This document shows positions 18,285-27,286 of a stretch of 64,000 nt of DNA, one piece after another; within the stretch, counting starts at the first letter, position 1; each line of letters begins with the position of its first letter. A program made the position numbers and the translations under genes. The notes under the pieces are model-generated. The model saw only the letters and a list, made by a program, of their open reading frames with translations. It made no database searches and was not told where the DNA came from. The DNA is from Bacillota bacterium (GTDB taxonomy: Bacteria > Bacillota > Clostridia > Acetivibrionales > DSM-1351). The DNA is taken from positions 13,295 to 77,294 of the forward strand of contig JAEWST010000162.1 in assembly GCA_023398105.1 (NCBI GenBank), given 5' to 3'.

Positions 18285-18941
18285 TCAAGTTTGCTCAATC
18301 CAACTTCTTGACCAAACAAACAATGTTTCGGACATTTTCTCAAAATCAACAGCACCGCCATTCTTCAAATTCAAAAAAGTTCGAATGATTGCCTGTTCTT
18401 CTTTGCATATAACCTCCAGCAAATCTCCTTGGTGGATAACATAGTTGCCTGTCTGTTTGAAGCAGATTGCTTGCACAACAAAGGATGCAGACTTATACAA
18501 GCCTCGCAAAATCTCATCACTCTTTTCGTAAAGCATATTATGAACACAGCCATGATAGATATTGCAAGCACCAATTTTGATTGCTCTATCAACGGCAACA
18601 CCGTCAATATGTAACAGCAGTTCATCAAGACTCCCCTTTATTGGCTTGGTATCATAGTAGAATTGGAAAAGGTCTGATGCTTCCCAATTCAAGATTTCGT
18701 CTTTGCCCGAAAGAAAACCACAAATCAAGTCTCTATGAGGAAGTGTATCCAACATATTGTTATAGGCTTGAATATCCAAAGCGGACAGTTCATGGAGTAT
18801 TACAACAATATCGATATCGCTTGTTTCGGTTGCTTCACCACGACCATAACTTCCTTGCAAACCAATGAACCACACTCGTTCTCCAAAATTCGTATGTAAT
18901 GCGTGTAAAAAATTATTCATCCAAGTAGTAATTTCAATCAT
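18285..18941 (-). CDS. nucleotidyltransferase-domain protein (aminoglycoside adenylyltransferase-like)
   Basis: A 218-aa protein with the polymerase-beta/MNT signature GSYGRGEATETSDIDI: G30-S31 at the start and the metal-binding D42 and D44. Such proteins transfer nucleotides to antibiotics or proteins. The C-terminal half is helical, as in KNTase/ANT-like enzymes, but no substrate can be named. The ATG at 18941 is chosen over an upstream one at 18998 because AGGGGTGAT sits eight bases before it. A TATAAT-containing promoter lies about 130 bases upstream. It might act as a stand-alone resistance-type enzyme. Confidence 0.65.
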   Translation of the reverse strand: MIEITTWMNNFLHALHTNFGERVWFIGLQGSYGRGEATETSDIDIVVILHELSALDIQAYNNMLDTLPHRDLICGFLSGKDEILNWEASDLFQFYYDTKPIKGSLDELLLHIDGVAVDRAIKIGACNIYHGCVHNMLYEKSDEILRGLYKSASFVVQAICFKQTGNYVIHQGDLLEVICKEEQAIIRTFLNLKNGGAVDFEKMSETLFVWSRSWIEQT

Positions 18942-19063
18942 ATTGATCACCCCTACAAATTCAAAGTTTCTGTTCCTCGACAAATTGCAATTTGTCATAT
19001 TCCTATTATGTTATTTTCTTCAACTTTCGCATTTAAACTCTTTTCTGTAGGCTCCATTTTTAT

Positions 19064-19095
19064 AACCATTATAGCATACCGCTTACAAATAGTAG
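19064..19095 (-). promoter_or_regulatory. extended -10 promoter of the nucleotidyltransferase gene
   Basis: On the minus strand TGCTATAAT (the hexamer is the complement of 19068-19073) is a perfect extended -10. The neighbourhood repeats the promoter block of the Fic gene almost base for base, which suggests a copied promoter or a shared regulator. No good -35 is visible. Confidence 0.45.
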
Positions 19096-19177
19096 ACCAC
19101 AAAACAATTGGCTTTTTTATACCAAATCATATAAAATAAGTATGTAGACTGAATTAATAACAAATACTGTTTGTTAG

Positions 19178-19196
19178 GTGACATTTTCTTGCCTCG
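19178..19196. repeat. solo right end of the MITE-like element
   Basis: GTGACATTTTCTTGCCTCG followed by TTATA matches the right end of the copy in the Fic gene. No left end is found nearby. It lies about 105 bases upstream of the glycosyltransferase start. The rest of 19096-19302 shows nothing else of note. Confidence 0.5.
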
Positions 19197-19302
19197 TTAT
19201 ATTAAGACGCTAGCAAAGTATTGCAATTCCAAAGAAGGATATAATAACAAAACATGAGGAAGCAATTTTTCAAATTTTGTGGGTTAAAAAGGAGTATTTA
19301 CT

Positions 19303-20481
19303 ATGAGTAAAATAGCTTTTTTCTGTATACCAGCACACGGACATACAAATCCAACATTAGAAGTTGTTCGAGAACTTATTAATAGAGGAAATGAGGTTTG
19401 GTATTATTCATACCTGTCTTTTAAAGAAAAAATCAGTAGTACTGGAGCGAAATTCATTGCATGTGATGAATTTGATGCAGAGCAGAAGCTTACTCCAGAA
19501 GACGGAGCAAGACTTGGAAAGGATATTGCTTTTTCTACTAAAGTTATTGTGGACACGACATTAGCCTTAGATGAAATGGTTTGCAGAGACATGCAGGAAT
19601 TTAAACCTGATTGTATCGTGGCTGATTCCATGGCTTTTTGGGGTAAGGCAGCAGCAATTAAATTGAATATTCCATTTATATCATCAACAACAACCTTTGC
19701 TTTTAATCAGTATTCCTCAAGAATTATGAAGCAGAGCATAGGTCAATTATTTAAAACCATTTTCGCTATGAAAAGTGCAAAAAGAGAGATTAAAAGGCTT
19801 CAAGATAAAGGTTATCCCATTAAAAATGTTTTATCTATTATTTCGAATGATAATAATACTAATACCATTGTGTATACATCAAGAGAATTCCAGCCCTATG
19901 CTGAAACCTTTTCTGATAAATATTCTTTTGTTGGACCTTCAATTAAGAAACCAGATGTGCTTCCACAAAAGACTGATAAAAAGACCATTTATATCTCTAT
20001 GGGAACTGTAAATAATATGCTTATGGAATTTTATAAGAACTGTATTTCAGCCTTCAAAGACAGTAATTACGAAATAATTATGTCTGTAGGAGAATATACC
20101 AATATTGAGGATTTTGGTGAGATTCCAGCTAATTTTTCTATATATAATAGTGTTAAACAGGTTGAAGTTTTACAGAATGTAGATGTATTTGTATCTCATT
20201 GTGGCATGAATAGCGTAAATGAGAGCTTATATTTCGAAGTTCCCTTGGTTATGTTTCCCCAAACAACTGAGCAAGGTGGTGTTGCACGCAGAGTTTCTGA
20301 TTTGGGTGCTGGTGTGTATCTAAAAAATAATAGCCCAGCAGCAATTGCACAGGCAGTCAATACTATTTTGAGTGATACAAAATTTAATATAAATGCAACT
20401 AAAATTTCTGAGAGTTTTAAAAATAGCGGAGGGACGAAAGAGGCTGTTGATGCAATTCTAAAAGTTGCAACACAAAAGTAA
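19303..20481 (+). CDS. MGT-family glycosyltransferase (UDP-glycosyltransferase, YjiC-like)
   Basis: A 392-aa GT-B fold enzyme of family GT1. The N-terminus has PAHGHTNPTLEVVRELINRG (acceptor side), and the C-terminal donor-binding region has FVSHCGMNSVNESLYFEVPLVMFPQTTEQ, which is the MGT/UGT signature. It probably transfers a sugar from UDP-sugar to a small hydrophobic acceptor, such as a macrolide or flavonoid, in the cytoplasm, as a detoxifying or resistance step. AAAGGAG lies ten bases before the ATG. A scrap of a second copy lies at 16297-16349. It is next to a nucleotidyltransferase, so this may be a small resistance-type patch. Confidence 0.82.
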   Translation: MSKIAFFCIPAHGHTNPTLEVVRELINRGNEVWYYSYLSFKEKISSTGAKFIACDEFDAEQKLTPEDGARLGKDIAFSTKVIVDTTLALDEMVCRDMQEFKPDCIVADSMAFWGKAAAIKLNIPFISSTTTFAFNQYSSRIMKQSIGQLFKTIFAMKSAKREIKRLQDKGYPIKNVLSIISNDNNTNTIVYTSREFQPYAETFSDKYSFVGPSIKKPDVLPQKTDKKTIYISMGTVNNMLMEFYKNCISAFKDSNYEIIMSVGEYTNIEDFGEIPANFSIYNSVKQVEVLQNVDVFVSHCGMNSVNESLYFEVPLVMFPQTTEQGGVARRVSDLGAGVYLKNNSPAAIAQAVNTILSDTKFNINATKISESFKNSGGTKEAVDAILKVATQK

Positions 20482-20595
20482 GCATTAACGAAAGAGCAGT
20501 TATATTTACACAAATTACCATATTGACTATTATTAAATTATCTTATAACATAAAAATAACAAATTATATAACATATAAAAATAGAGGAATTAATA

Positions 20596-20886
20596 ATGTC
20601 TAATGAAACTTTTATGTTAATAATAAGTGCAATAATATTGCTCTTGCTATTAATACTTATTGCTATTAACCAACTGAGAAAAAGCGTTAATCGCACTAAT
20701 CTAACTTTGGATAAAATTGCTCAAAAAATCGGTGTAGCTGATCCAGTAGGAGATGATCTGATAAAATCTTTTATTGAGAACGGCAAGAAAATTGAAGCTA
20801 TTAAAAGATACCGTGAACTTACTGGTGCAGGTTTAAAGGAAGCAGCTGACTACGTAGAAAAGCTAGTTAAGAGTACCACTCCTTAA
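20596..20886 (+). CDS. membrane-anchored protein with L7/L12-like C-terminal domain
   Basis: A 96-aa protein. Residues about 5-25 form one transmembrane helix (LIISAIILLLLLILIAI). The C-terminal ~40 residues (IENGKKIEAIKRYRELTGAGLKEAADYVEKL) match the ribosomal protein L7/L12 C-terminal fold, seen in small proteins of unknown role in Firmicutes. It is not a ribosomal protein, since the hinge and N-terminal dimer domain are absent. AGAGGAA precedes the start. It appears to be a single-gene unit. Confidence 0.65.
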   Translation: MSNETFMLIISAIILLLLLILIAINQLRKSVNRTNLTLDKIAQKIGVADPVGDDLIKSFIENGKKIEAIKRYRELTGAGLKEAADYVEKLVKSTTP

Positions 20887-20898
20887 TCACACTTTTTC

Positions 20899-20928
20899 TT
20901 GACTTTTTCTTTCTCTATCATGTAAAAT
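20899..20928 (+). promoter_or_regulatory. sigma-A promoter upstream of the DUF2798 gene
   Basis: TTGACT (20899-20904) and TAAAAT (20923-20928) are separated by 18 bases, giving a start site near 20935. The transcript would meet the hairpin at 20962-20998 before the gene. Confidence 0.55.
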
Positions 20929-20961
20929 ATAAAGGCTAGTAAAAAGTGCGTATAATTGTTC

Positions 20962-20998
20962 AGCACGAGACTAAATAAGTCTCGTGCTTTATTTTTTG
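20962..20998 (+). terminator. intrinsic terminator or attenuator hairpin
   Basis: A perfect 11-bp stem AGCACGAGACT/AGTCTCGTGCT with a five-base loop, followed by TTATTTTTT. It ends the upstream small gene. Because it also lies between a good promoter and the next gene, it could work as a transcription attenuator. Confidence 0.7.
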
Positions 20999-21030
20999 CA
21001 CAAAAACAAATTAAAAGGAGAAAAGAAGTT

Positions 21031-21528
21031 ATGGATTTTTTTATGAAGTTACCACGAAACAAAAAAGAATTTGCTTTATTTATGGCAGTAATATCAATCA
21101 TATCAGTGAATATTATTGCTCCGCTTATAACATGCTTTGAAATGGGCTTTCACATGTATGTTTGGAAAAATACACTTGCCATTATTCCATTTGTATGGTT
21201 GTCAGTAATATCTCTTGTTTTATTAACTTACAAGCCAGCAGAATGGCTTACATCAAAAATTGTTAAAAAGGGCGATAGTTTCAGCTCACATATTACAGTA
21301 AATATCCTCTGCACTGTATTTCTTATGTCAATTTTCTTAACAATAATCGGCACATGGATTGGTACAAAGAGTATGAGTATGGAACCAATTAAAATGTTCT
21401 TTTACAAATGGCCCAGAAACTTTGCAATCTCATTTTTTGTTGAAGCATGTATAGCTCAACCTATAGCTCGTTTTGTTATGGTTAAAATACATCAAAATCC
21501 AGTGAAAGCTACAGAGACTATAGAATAA
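21031..21528 (+). CDS. DUF2798 family membrane protein
   Basis: A 165-aa protein with four predicted transmembrane helices, arranged as two copies of the two-helix DUF2798 unit. The first starts LPRNKKEFALFMAVISIISV, and the second includes MFFYKWPRNFAISFFVEACIAQPIARFVM. The family is often next to stress- or TetR-controlled genes; its function is unknown. The start at 21031 is chosen because AAAAGGAG precedes it by eight to ten bases; an upstream in-frame ATG at 20956 lies within the hairpin region. It is flanked by hairpins, so it is probably a single-gene transcript. Confidence 0.7.
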   Translation: MDFFMKLPRNKKEFALFMAVISIISVNIIAPLITCFEMGFHMYVWKNTLAIIPFVWLSVISLVLLTYKPAEWLTSKIVKKGDSFSSHITVNILCTVFLMSIFLTIIGTWIGTKSMSMEPIKMFFYKWPRNFAISFFVEACIAQPIARFVMVKIHQNPVKATETIE

Positions 21529-21545
21529 TTATTTGCATAAGACTG

Positions 21546-21585
21546 AATAGGCTATTAAAAAATATGAAGTAGCCTATTCTGTTTG
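21546..21585 (+). terminator. possible terminator after the DUF2798 gene
   Basis: Stem AATAGGCTA/TAGCCTATT with a loop of about 15 bases, followed by a weak T-rich tail (CTGTTTGTG). Confidence 0.4.
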
Positions 21586-21631
21586 TGTATACTTATAATC
21601 ATTTCAGACATTTAATATACTTTTGCATCAT

Positions 21632-22087
21632 TTAACTCTTTATAACAACTGTGTCGCCTATAAAGTCATGAACAGTTTTATGTCTATAATTAAACAAGCA
21701 CACTAGTAACTCAAAATATCCTGCAAACGAAAAAGAAGTATATACAATATTTAGAAATCCTCCAAATATGCCAAAACTCAGAATTGTCCAGAGCAATAGA
21801 CTTATGATTGCGAAAACTTCTCTAGTTATTGAATTTACTATTCCAACTTTCTCTCCGTCTGTTTTTACAACTTTTAAATTCATTACCATTTTTCCTGGTG
21901 TATAACCAATTAAATAGACAAATATAATGTTATATAAGAGTATTAGTATTGTAATCGATAAAATTATTATTAATAATATATAATCATTATCCTTAAACAA
22001 AATATATGAAATACATAATAGTGGAAAAAACAATATATAATCAACCAACTTGGCTAAAACCCTTACCCAAAACCCAGCATATTCCAT
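21632..22087 (-). CDS. RDD family membrane protein
   Basis: A 151-aa protein beginning YAGFWVRVLAKLVDYILFFPL, with the Arg and Asp pair that defines the RDD family. It has three to four hydrophobic segments and the later GYTPGKMVMNLKVV motif, also typical of the family. RDD proteins are membrane proteins of mostly unknown role; some affect ion transport. GGGGGT precedes the ATG by six bases. The gene runs opposite to its left neighbour. Confidence 0.78.
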   Translation of the reverse strand: MEYAGFWVRVLAKLVDYILFFPLLCISYILFKDNDYILLIIILSITILILLYNIIFVYLIGYTPGKMVMNLKVVKTDGEKVGIVNSITREVFAIISLLLWTILSFGIFGGFLNIVYTSFSFAGYFELLVCLFNYRHKTVHDFIGDTVVIKS

Positions 22088-22151
22088 GCAATTACCCCCT
22101 ACATATTTCTAAAAAAACATGATTTTTATTTTAATTACTGTTCCTTACTCC

Positions 22152-22625
22152 TCACTTGATACCTTCCAAACACCCCATCACACACTCAACAGACACATCC
22201 ATCCGCTTAGCAGTTTCCTCTACACTAAGCCCGCTGTCCATAAAACGCTTAATAACCACGACAAGGTTTTCTCCCACCTCAATAATGTGTTTGTCAGGAT
22301 CATAAAATCTCACAGCTCTTTGTCCCCAAGAATGTTCTAATAGAGGATGAACATAGTCGATATCAAAGGAATTAAACTTCTCAACAAAAGAATCAATATC
22401 ATCCTCTTCAAAATAAAGCTCCGCTGCATTGTTTCCAAAAATAATTTCGCTCTCTTGCCTATAAATAAAGTCCTTCCACGTGTGGGCTGTCTGCAATGAA
22501 ATACCACCTGTCAGAATAACATTTGCACCAAAGTCATCAACAACCTCAAGCCCCAGCACCTCATGATAAAACTGCTTTGATTTTTCCATGTCCTTTACTG
22601 CAATAAGTGTACTTTTGTATTTCAT
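22152..22625 (-). CDS. VOC (glyoxalase/bleomycin-resistance) family protein
   Basis: A 157-aa protein with the vicinal-oxygen-chelate fold: KDMEKSKQFYHEVLGLEVVDDFG near the start and RAVRFYDPDKHIIEVGE near residue 120, where the E is a usual metal ligand. The last ~30 residues (LSVEETAKRMDVSVECVMGCL) look like a small helix-turn-helix tail, which is uncommon. I chose the ATG at 22625 because AGGGAGAAG precedes it; an upstream ATG at 22676 has no such site. The substrate is unknown. Confidence 0.75.
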   Translation of the reverse strand: MKYKSTLIAVKDMEKSKQFYHEVLGLEVVDDFGANVILTGGISLQTAHTWKDFIYRQESEIIFGNNAAELYFEEDDIDSFVEKFNSFDIDYVHPLLEHSWGQRAVRFYDPDKHIIEVGENLVVVIKRFMDSGLSVEETAKRMDVSVECVMGCLEGIK

Positions 22626-22705
22626 TGTCTTCTCCCTAAAATTATCAAACATTTTTCTATTACATCTATCAGCCATATATCGAAGTTTCGCTACCTGTTC
22701 ATGCC

Positions 22706-23071
22706 TTAACCTTCTCCTAAAATTTCCTTCTGCTGCTTTTTGCTGAGTCCTCCCAGCACTAATTCATAGGACTTTTTCGCTAAATCCTTCATCATCTCGT
22801 CAGCAATATTGCCATCTAAATAAATTGAGTTCCAATGCTCCTTGTTCATGTAGTGACCAGGAATAATATCTTCATGCTGGCTCCTTAAGAAATCGCCCTC
22901 AAGTGGCTCCAGCTTAATTGTAATAACATTTCTTTCACCCTTGGCATCCTTACATATAGCTGCAAACATTTTATTACCAATTAAATACCTTGTCCAGCCC
23001 CACTATACTTTAAAATCCTTTGTTGCACCCTTCATTGACAGAAGGTATTCGTCCAGCCATGGATACTCCAT
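22706..23071 (-). pseudogene. MmcQ/YjbR family protein with one in-frame amber codon
   Basis: The full-length gene starts at an ATG at 23071 (MEYPWLDEYLLSMKGATKDFKV), continues through a TAG at 23005-23003, and goes on in the same frame as WGWTRYLIGNKMFAAICKDAKGERN to the stop at 22706. YjbR proteins are about 115-120 aa and have an acidic residue before the conserved tryptophan, so GAG to TAG is the likely change. The visible 87-aa open frame from 22969 is only the C-terminal part. It is otherwise undamaged, so the mutation is recent or the codon is suppressed. Confidence 0.82.
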
Positions 23072-23155
23072 ATTATGCTCTCCTTTTCACCAGCATTGAA
23101 GTTCTTATACACTAAAACATATTAATTATTTTACCATTATCCAATAAGGAACTAC

Positions 23156-23809
23156 TTATTCTTTTGTAGCTTCCTCATTTAATTTGATACTCTCTAAATT
23201 TGATTTTCTGTTATCAAGGGTATTTAAATTAATTGCATGTGTTACCTCATTTTCAGTGCTTTGCAAAATAAATCTGTTGAGAAATATTCTTCCCTCAGGT
23301 GTATTTGCTACGGCATAGGACTCTCCATTGACTTTATGGTTAACCCAACAGTAGCCAGTGTTAATTACTCTATCCAAATCTTCTTTATCTATTATGGTTT
23401 TCCCTTTTTCATTGCCATATTTGTCTCTCAAAATTAGTGTAACAGCCTTCGAATCAAATTCCTGAAAATCGTTAGTTTTATTCTGTTCGTACAATTCCAA
23501 ATTGCATCTTCTGTTATCAAGAGTATCTCCATTTATATGTCGAACAGGTGCTTTTGTAGGTACTTTCAGCAAGAATGCTTGTAGGGTTTCCTTTGAATTT
23601 TCACCAAAAGTTAGCACTAAATAATTATTAAAATCTTTGTGCCACTGTGCAAACCAAGTCCCTTTCTCTAGTACCATCGGTAAGTCATCTGCATCTATCA
23701 TTGTTTTAGTGGTAGAACCGTTCTTTTTGTACACTTCAAGATATGCAATACTGCCATTTACTTCATATTTGTTTCCTTTTGCTTTATGTTTTGCTTTTAT
23801 CACAAGCAC
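23156..23809 (-). CDS. HNH-like protein with an internal duplication
   Basis: A 217-aa protein made of two similar halves. Each contains a strand-rich part followed by an HNH-type block: HINGDTLDNRRCNLEL near residue 90 and THAINLNTLDNRKSNLES near residue 190. The first keeps the His and Asn residues of the HNH_3 nuclease family; the second lacks part of the motif and may be structural. The start is a GTG at 23809, with a second GTG at 23803 also possible, both close behind GGAAGAGG. It is the first gene after jetC (108 bases), where a jetD nuclease would be expected, but I see no coupling. Confidence 0.6.
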   Translation of the reverse strand: MLVIKAKHKAKGNKYEVNGSIAYLEVYKKNGSTTKTMIDADDLPMVLEKGTWFAQWHKDFNNYLVLTFGENSKETLQAFLLKVPTKAPVRHINGDTLDNRRCNLELYEQNKTNDFQEFDSKAVTLILRDKYGNEKGKTIIDKEDLDRVINTGYCWVNHKVNGESYAVANTPEGRIFLNRFILQSTENEVTHAINLNTLDNRKSNLESIKLNEEATKE

Positions 23810-23917
23810 CTCTTCCTTTTAATATACAAGTTGTTTTCTTCTATTATAGCACAGGACAGCCCCATCCATTTAAAAACAATAATTAGTTTTCATTTACATA
23901 ATATGTTAGCGATATAT

Positions 23918-26900
23918 TCAATCGTCTTTGTCGTCTTTGTCCTCTTCTTCTCCCTCCACAACCAGCAGTTCCCCGAAATCCTTTCTTTCAAACTCCTGTA
24001 TGGATATGCGGTTCTTATTTGGATTGGCAAACACAAAAGTCTTGTCTACATTGTCTACGTAGTTTTGAATCTTGTCATTTGTGGAGCTAATAATTGCCTG
24101 AAAGCCCAGCTTTCTTATTAATCCAATACAGCTGCCCACCTTTTCTGCATCCATTTTGGAAAATGCTTCGTCTAAGACAACAATCCTCGGTGTGGGTCTT
24201 CTTCTAATATTAGCCTTCAGATTGATTCTGTAAACCTGTGCAAAGCTTGCCAACAAAGCAACATACAATGGATTCTGCCCCTCACCGCCTGAGTTTTTGG
24301 AAAGCATTTTGCTAAGTCGCATTGGAGGCATACCTTCAACTATCTGCTCCATATCAAAGGACAGATACGTTCTGTAGTCAGCATATTTCTCCATGCTTGC
24401 TCTTGCTTCCTCTACAGCCCTTGAATCACTGTTTTCAGGAGGCATAAACAATTCTATCAATTCATTAATCAAATCCTTATAATCCTTCTGATGCTTCATA
24501 CTGAACAAATCCATCTGATTTTCAAGCTTTCCTGTAAGTTGATGGGGATTAATCTCCAAATTCTCGTCCATGAACATGTCATAGAATTTCCCATCCTCTC
24601 CTGGATTCTTAGTAATGATAAATTTGTACTTGTCCTTACCAAAATCCAACTGAGCCAAAACCCTATTCAAATCGTCCTTCTGCTGCATAACCTCTTTTAT
24701 TGCATCTCGTATTTTATAAACAAAGTCCGTCTTGAAATGGTAAACAGCCAGCTTAGCCTGCTCATTTGCCTTGTCCATGAATTCGTTGAGCTTTTCACTG
24801 CTGAGAGTCTCCATCAATTGGTCATATTCGTCGTTATCCTTACAGGTAAGTGAAAACCCTCGATAAGCATATTGGTTCCTGTAGCTTTCCCTCTTCCTTA
24901 CTAATTTCTCATATTCCTCACCCGATTTAATTTCGCTCTCATGCTTTAGAGTCAATAAAATATTCTTGATATTTTCTAATTTGGTTGAAGAATGTTCTCT
25001 TATAAAGCTATTAAAGCTTTCTTCTCTAGTATTATCAAAAATAAAGGCTCTTTTCTTTTGAACTAATTCCTCACTTAATGAAATAATGGTGTTTTTAAAC
25101 TCTTCAACTTCTCTGCTCTTAGTAATCAGCTCTAATCTTGCCGACTCCTTTTGTTTGCTTTTTTCACTAATTGCTTGTTCCAGTTGAAGCTTTTTTGCCT
25201 TCCATTCATCTATGTTTTTCTCTTTTAATTCATTAATTTTTCTTATGTATTCTTGCTTTTGCTCTTCCTTTATATGAATTTCTTTAATTTCCTGTAGCTG
25301 CTTATCATAGTAGTCAAGCTCCTTTGAAAAAGACTCATAGCCTAACACTTCAATAATTTTACTTAATTGCTCGTCCAAAGGTCTTTTTTCAGACTGTAAC
25401 TCTGATAAATCCTGTTCAAGCTGTCTCAGTCTTCTTACAATTGCATTTCTGCCAATGTAAGCATATTCTGTGTAATTGCGAGGATTTATGTGCTGTAGCT
25501 TATACCCCTGATAAAGCATACAATCCGATGTAATTCCGCTTTTATTTTCTCTCAATTCCTCTATAGTATTGCACTTAATCACTGCACCCATGAGGAAATC
25601 AATATAAGCCCTTGCATAATCAATAGTTGTTTCCACCTCTTCAGCAAGAGATTTTTTTATAATTGGCTTAGCATCCTTTAAAACCTTCTCAGTGTCAATT
25701 ACAGCCACCTTGTTGTATTTCTTTGGACTTAGCCCTTTGTATATCTCCATTGCAGCTTTTGCATAATCAGGGTGAACCACTAGTGAAAGCTTGTTGTTGC
25801 CCATATAGCCTTCTACAGCATTAAGCCACATTTCATCCCTAACCTCTATTACATCGGCTAAAATATCTACTCTAATTGGCTGCTCGTAGCGTTTTTCCAG
25901 TTCCTCTGTTATATAGTCCTTAGCCTCTAACAAATAGGAAGGGTAAGCCTTTTGACCGTTTTTAAGGGTCTCTGTTTGCTTTGTAAGCTCAGCGATAGCC
26001 CTCTTTAATTCATTAATCCTTGAGGTAAGCTCCCCCTTATCCTTTTCAAACTCAACTCTAACGCTGGAAATAGATGCTTTAATATTTTCAAGCTGGTCAC
26101 GGCTTGCCGAATAATTTTTAAAATTCTCTATGCCAATGCATACCGATGCATCTAAAATATCAGTGGCTAACCATGCATTTAGTCCATTGGCGATCCTGTC
26201 ATATTCAGCTTTATCCCTGTTTAGCAATTCCAGAACCTGATTCAAGGAGCTTAGCTCTGCCTCTAAATGCTCATATCCACTGCTTTTGATTGAACTAACC
26301 ACTTCATCTCTCTGGTTTTGCAATTCCTTCAGCCCTTGCTCCACAGAACTAACTGTTTTCTCTAAGCTCAGAATGTCCTCTTTATACTTTTTCTGATGTA
26401 TTTGAATTCTATCAAGCCTATTTTCAATTACTTGCATATCTAGCTTGTCAAAATTGTACTGGTACTGAATAATCTCATTCCAATATGTACGGTATACCTT
26501 AAACTGATTGTGAATACCAGTCAGAGCCTCTATTTCATTTCTAGTGTCCTCTAGTCTTCTTTTCAGCCTAATGTATTGTGCCACGCTGTCCTGCATGTCC
26601 TCTATATGAATATCATTTTCTGTGCATATGTAGTTTTTAACGAAGTCCTCTAATTTCATATCCATCTTAAATGGAATTGCTTTTTTAAACAATGAAGGAA
26701 AATGTTTTGGGTGCAACCCTCCGAAATAATTGCTATACAGCTCATTACGGAATTTTTCATTTGTTCTGCTGAAATAATAATCCTCTTTAGCAAAATTGTC
26801 TTTTATATATTCCTTTAGTTCATTAATTGAATTAGCCTTTTCCCTGTCACGATAGCGGTTTCCCAACAATTCTCCTGTATGCCAAAAAAACATATGATTA

Positions 26901-27286
26901 ACAGCATTTGAAGAAGTATCAACATCAAAAACTACTCCAACGCTTTGATGCTTCAAGGTTTCTGAATCCTGAAACTCTAACACAATTGTAGAAGAAAAAT
27001 TCTTGTTTCTCAGATAGCCTATATTATTGTTTTCCTGTACTACCTTCATGCCCCTGAGATATTCTATCAAGGTTCGGTCAGAATCTTCCTTTGCTGCCTT
27101 ATTGAAAAAGGAGCGTCCATTGCTGTCGGCATATAATATTATTTGCAATGCATCTAAAACAGTGGATTTACCGCTACCCGAATGTCCTGTAAAAAAATTT
27201 ATTTCATCATTAAAGCTGAGCAGCTTTTCATTAATGTAGTGCCAATTGTTCAGACACATCTTCGTCAGTACTTGAAATCGGCTCAT
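23918..27286 (-). CDS. jetC: JetC/MksB-type SMC ATPase of a Wadjet-like condensin
   Basis: A 1122-aa SMC-like protein. The N-terminal Walker A is FTGHSGSGKSTVLDALQ, and long coiled coils surround a central hinge region. The C-terminal ABC signature is NSGGEGQNPLYVALL, with Walker B RIVVLDEAFSKMD. It corresponds to MksB/JetC, the DNA-extruding ATPase of Wadjet/MksBEF complexes. The ATG at 27286 is chosen because GGAGG sits nine bases upstream, inside the end of jetB; this gives a 56-base overlap. The C-terminus is an acidic tail (EGEEEDKDDKDD). No JetD/MksG gene follows. Confidence 0.82.
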   Translation of the reverse strand: MSRFQVLTKMCLNNWHYINEKLLSFNDEINFFTGHSGSGKSTVLDALQIILYADSNGRSFFNKAAKEDSDRTLIEYLRGMKVVQENNNIGYLRNKNFSSTIVLEFQDSETLKHQSVGVVFDVDTSSNAVNHMFFWHTGELLGNRYRDREKANSINELKEYIKDNFAKEDYYFSRTNEKFRNELYSNYFGGLHPKHFPSLFKKAIPFKMDMKLEDFVKNYICTENDIHIEDMQDSVAQYIRLKRRLEDTRNEIEALTGIHNQFKVYRTYWNEIIQYQYNFDKLDMQVIENRLDRIQIHQKKYKEDILSLEKTVSSVEQGLKELQNQRDEVVSSIKSSGYEHLEAELSSLNQVLELLNRDKAEYDRIANGLNAWLATDILDASVCIGIENFKNYSASRDQLENIKASISSVRVEFEKDKGELTSRINELKRAIAELTKQTETLKNGQKAYPSYLLEAKDYITEELEKRYEQPIRVDILADVIEVRDEMWLNAVEGYMGNNKLSLVVHPDYAKAAMEIYKGLSPKKYNKVAVIDTEKVLKDAKPIIKKSLAEEVETTIDYARAYIDFLMGAVIKCNTIEELRENKSGITSDCMLYQGYKLQHINPRNYTEYAYIGRNAIVRRLRQLEQDLSELQSEKRPLDEQLSKIIEVLGYESFSKELDYYDKQLQEIKEIHIKEEQKQEYIRKINELKEKNIDEWKAKKLQLEQAISEKSKQKESARLELITKSREVEEFKNTIISLSEELVQKKRAFIFDNTREESFNSFIREHSSTKLENIKNILLTLKHESEIKSGEEYEKLVRKRESYRNQYAYRGFSLTCKDNDEYDQLMETLSSEKLNEFMDKANEQAKLAVYHFKTDFVYKIRDAIKEVMQQKDDLNRVLAQLDFGKDKYKFIITKNPGEDGKFYDMFMDENLEINPHQLTGKLENQMDLFSMKHQKDYKDLINELIELFMPPENSDSRAVEEARASMEKYADYRTYLSFDMEQIVEGMPPMRLSKMLSKNSGGEGQNPLYVALLASFAQVYRINLKANIRRRPTPRIVVLDEAFSKMDAEKVGSCIGLIRKLGFQAIISSTNDKIQNYVDNVDKTFVFANPNKNRISIQEFERKDFGELLVVEGEEEDKDDKDD

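Noticed and set aside
18941..18998. Upstream start of the nucleotidyltransferase
   Set aside because: The ATG at 18941 has AGGGGTGAT at the right distance; the upstream one has no site and adds residues unlike the family.
22676..22969. The 87-aa frame ending at 22706 as a complete small gene
   Set aside because: In-frame sequence upstream of an amber codon restores the full family length, so it is the tail of a pseudogene.
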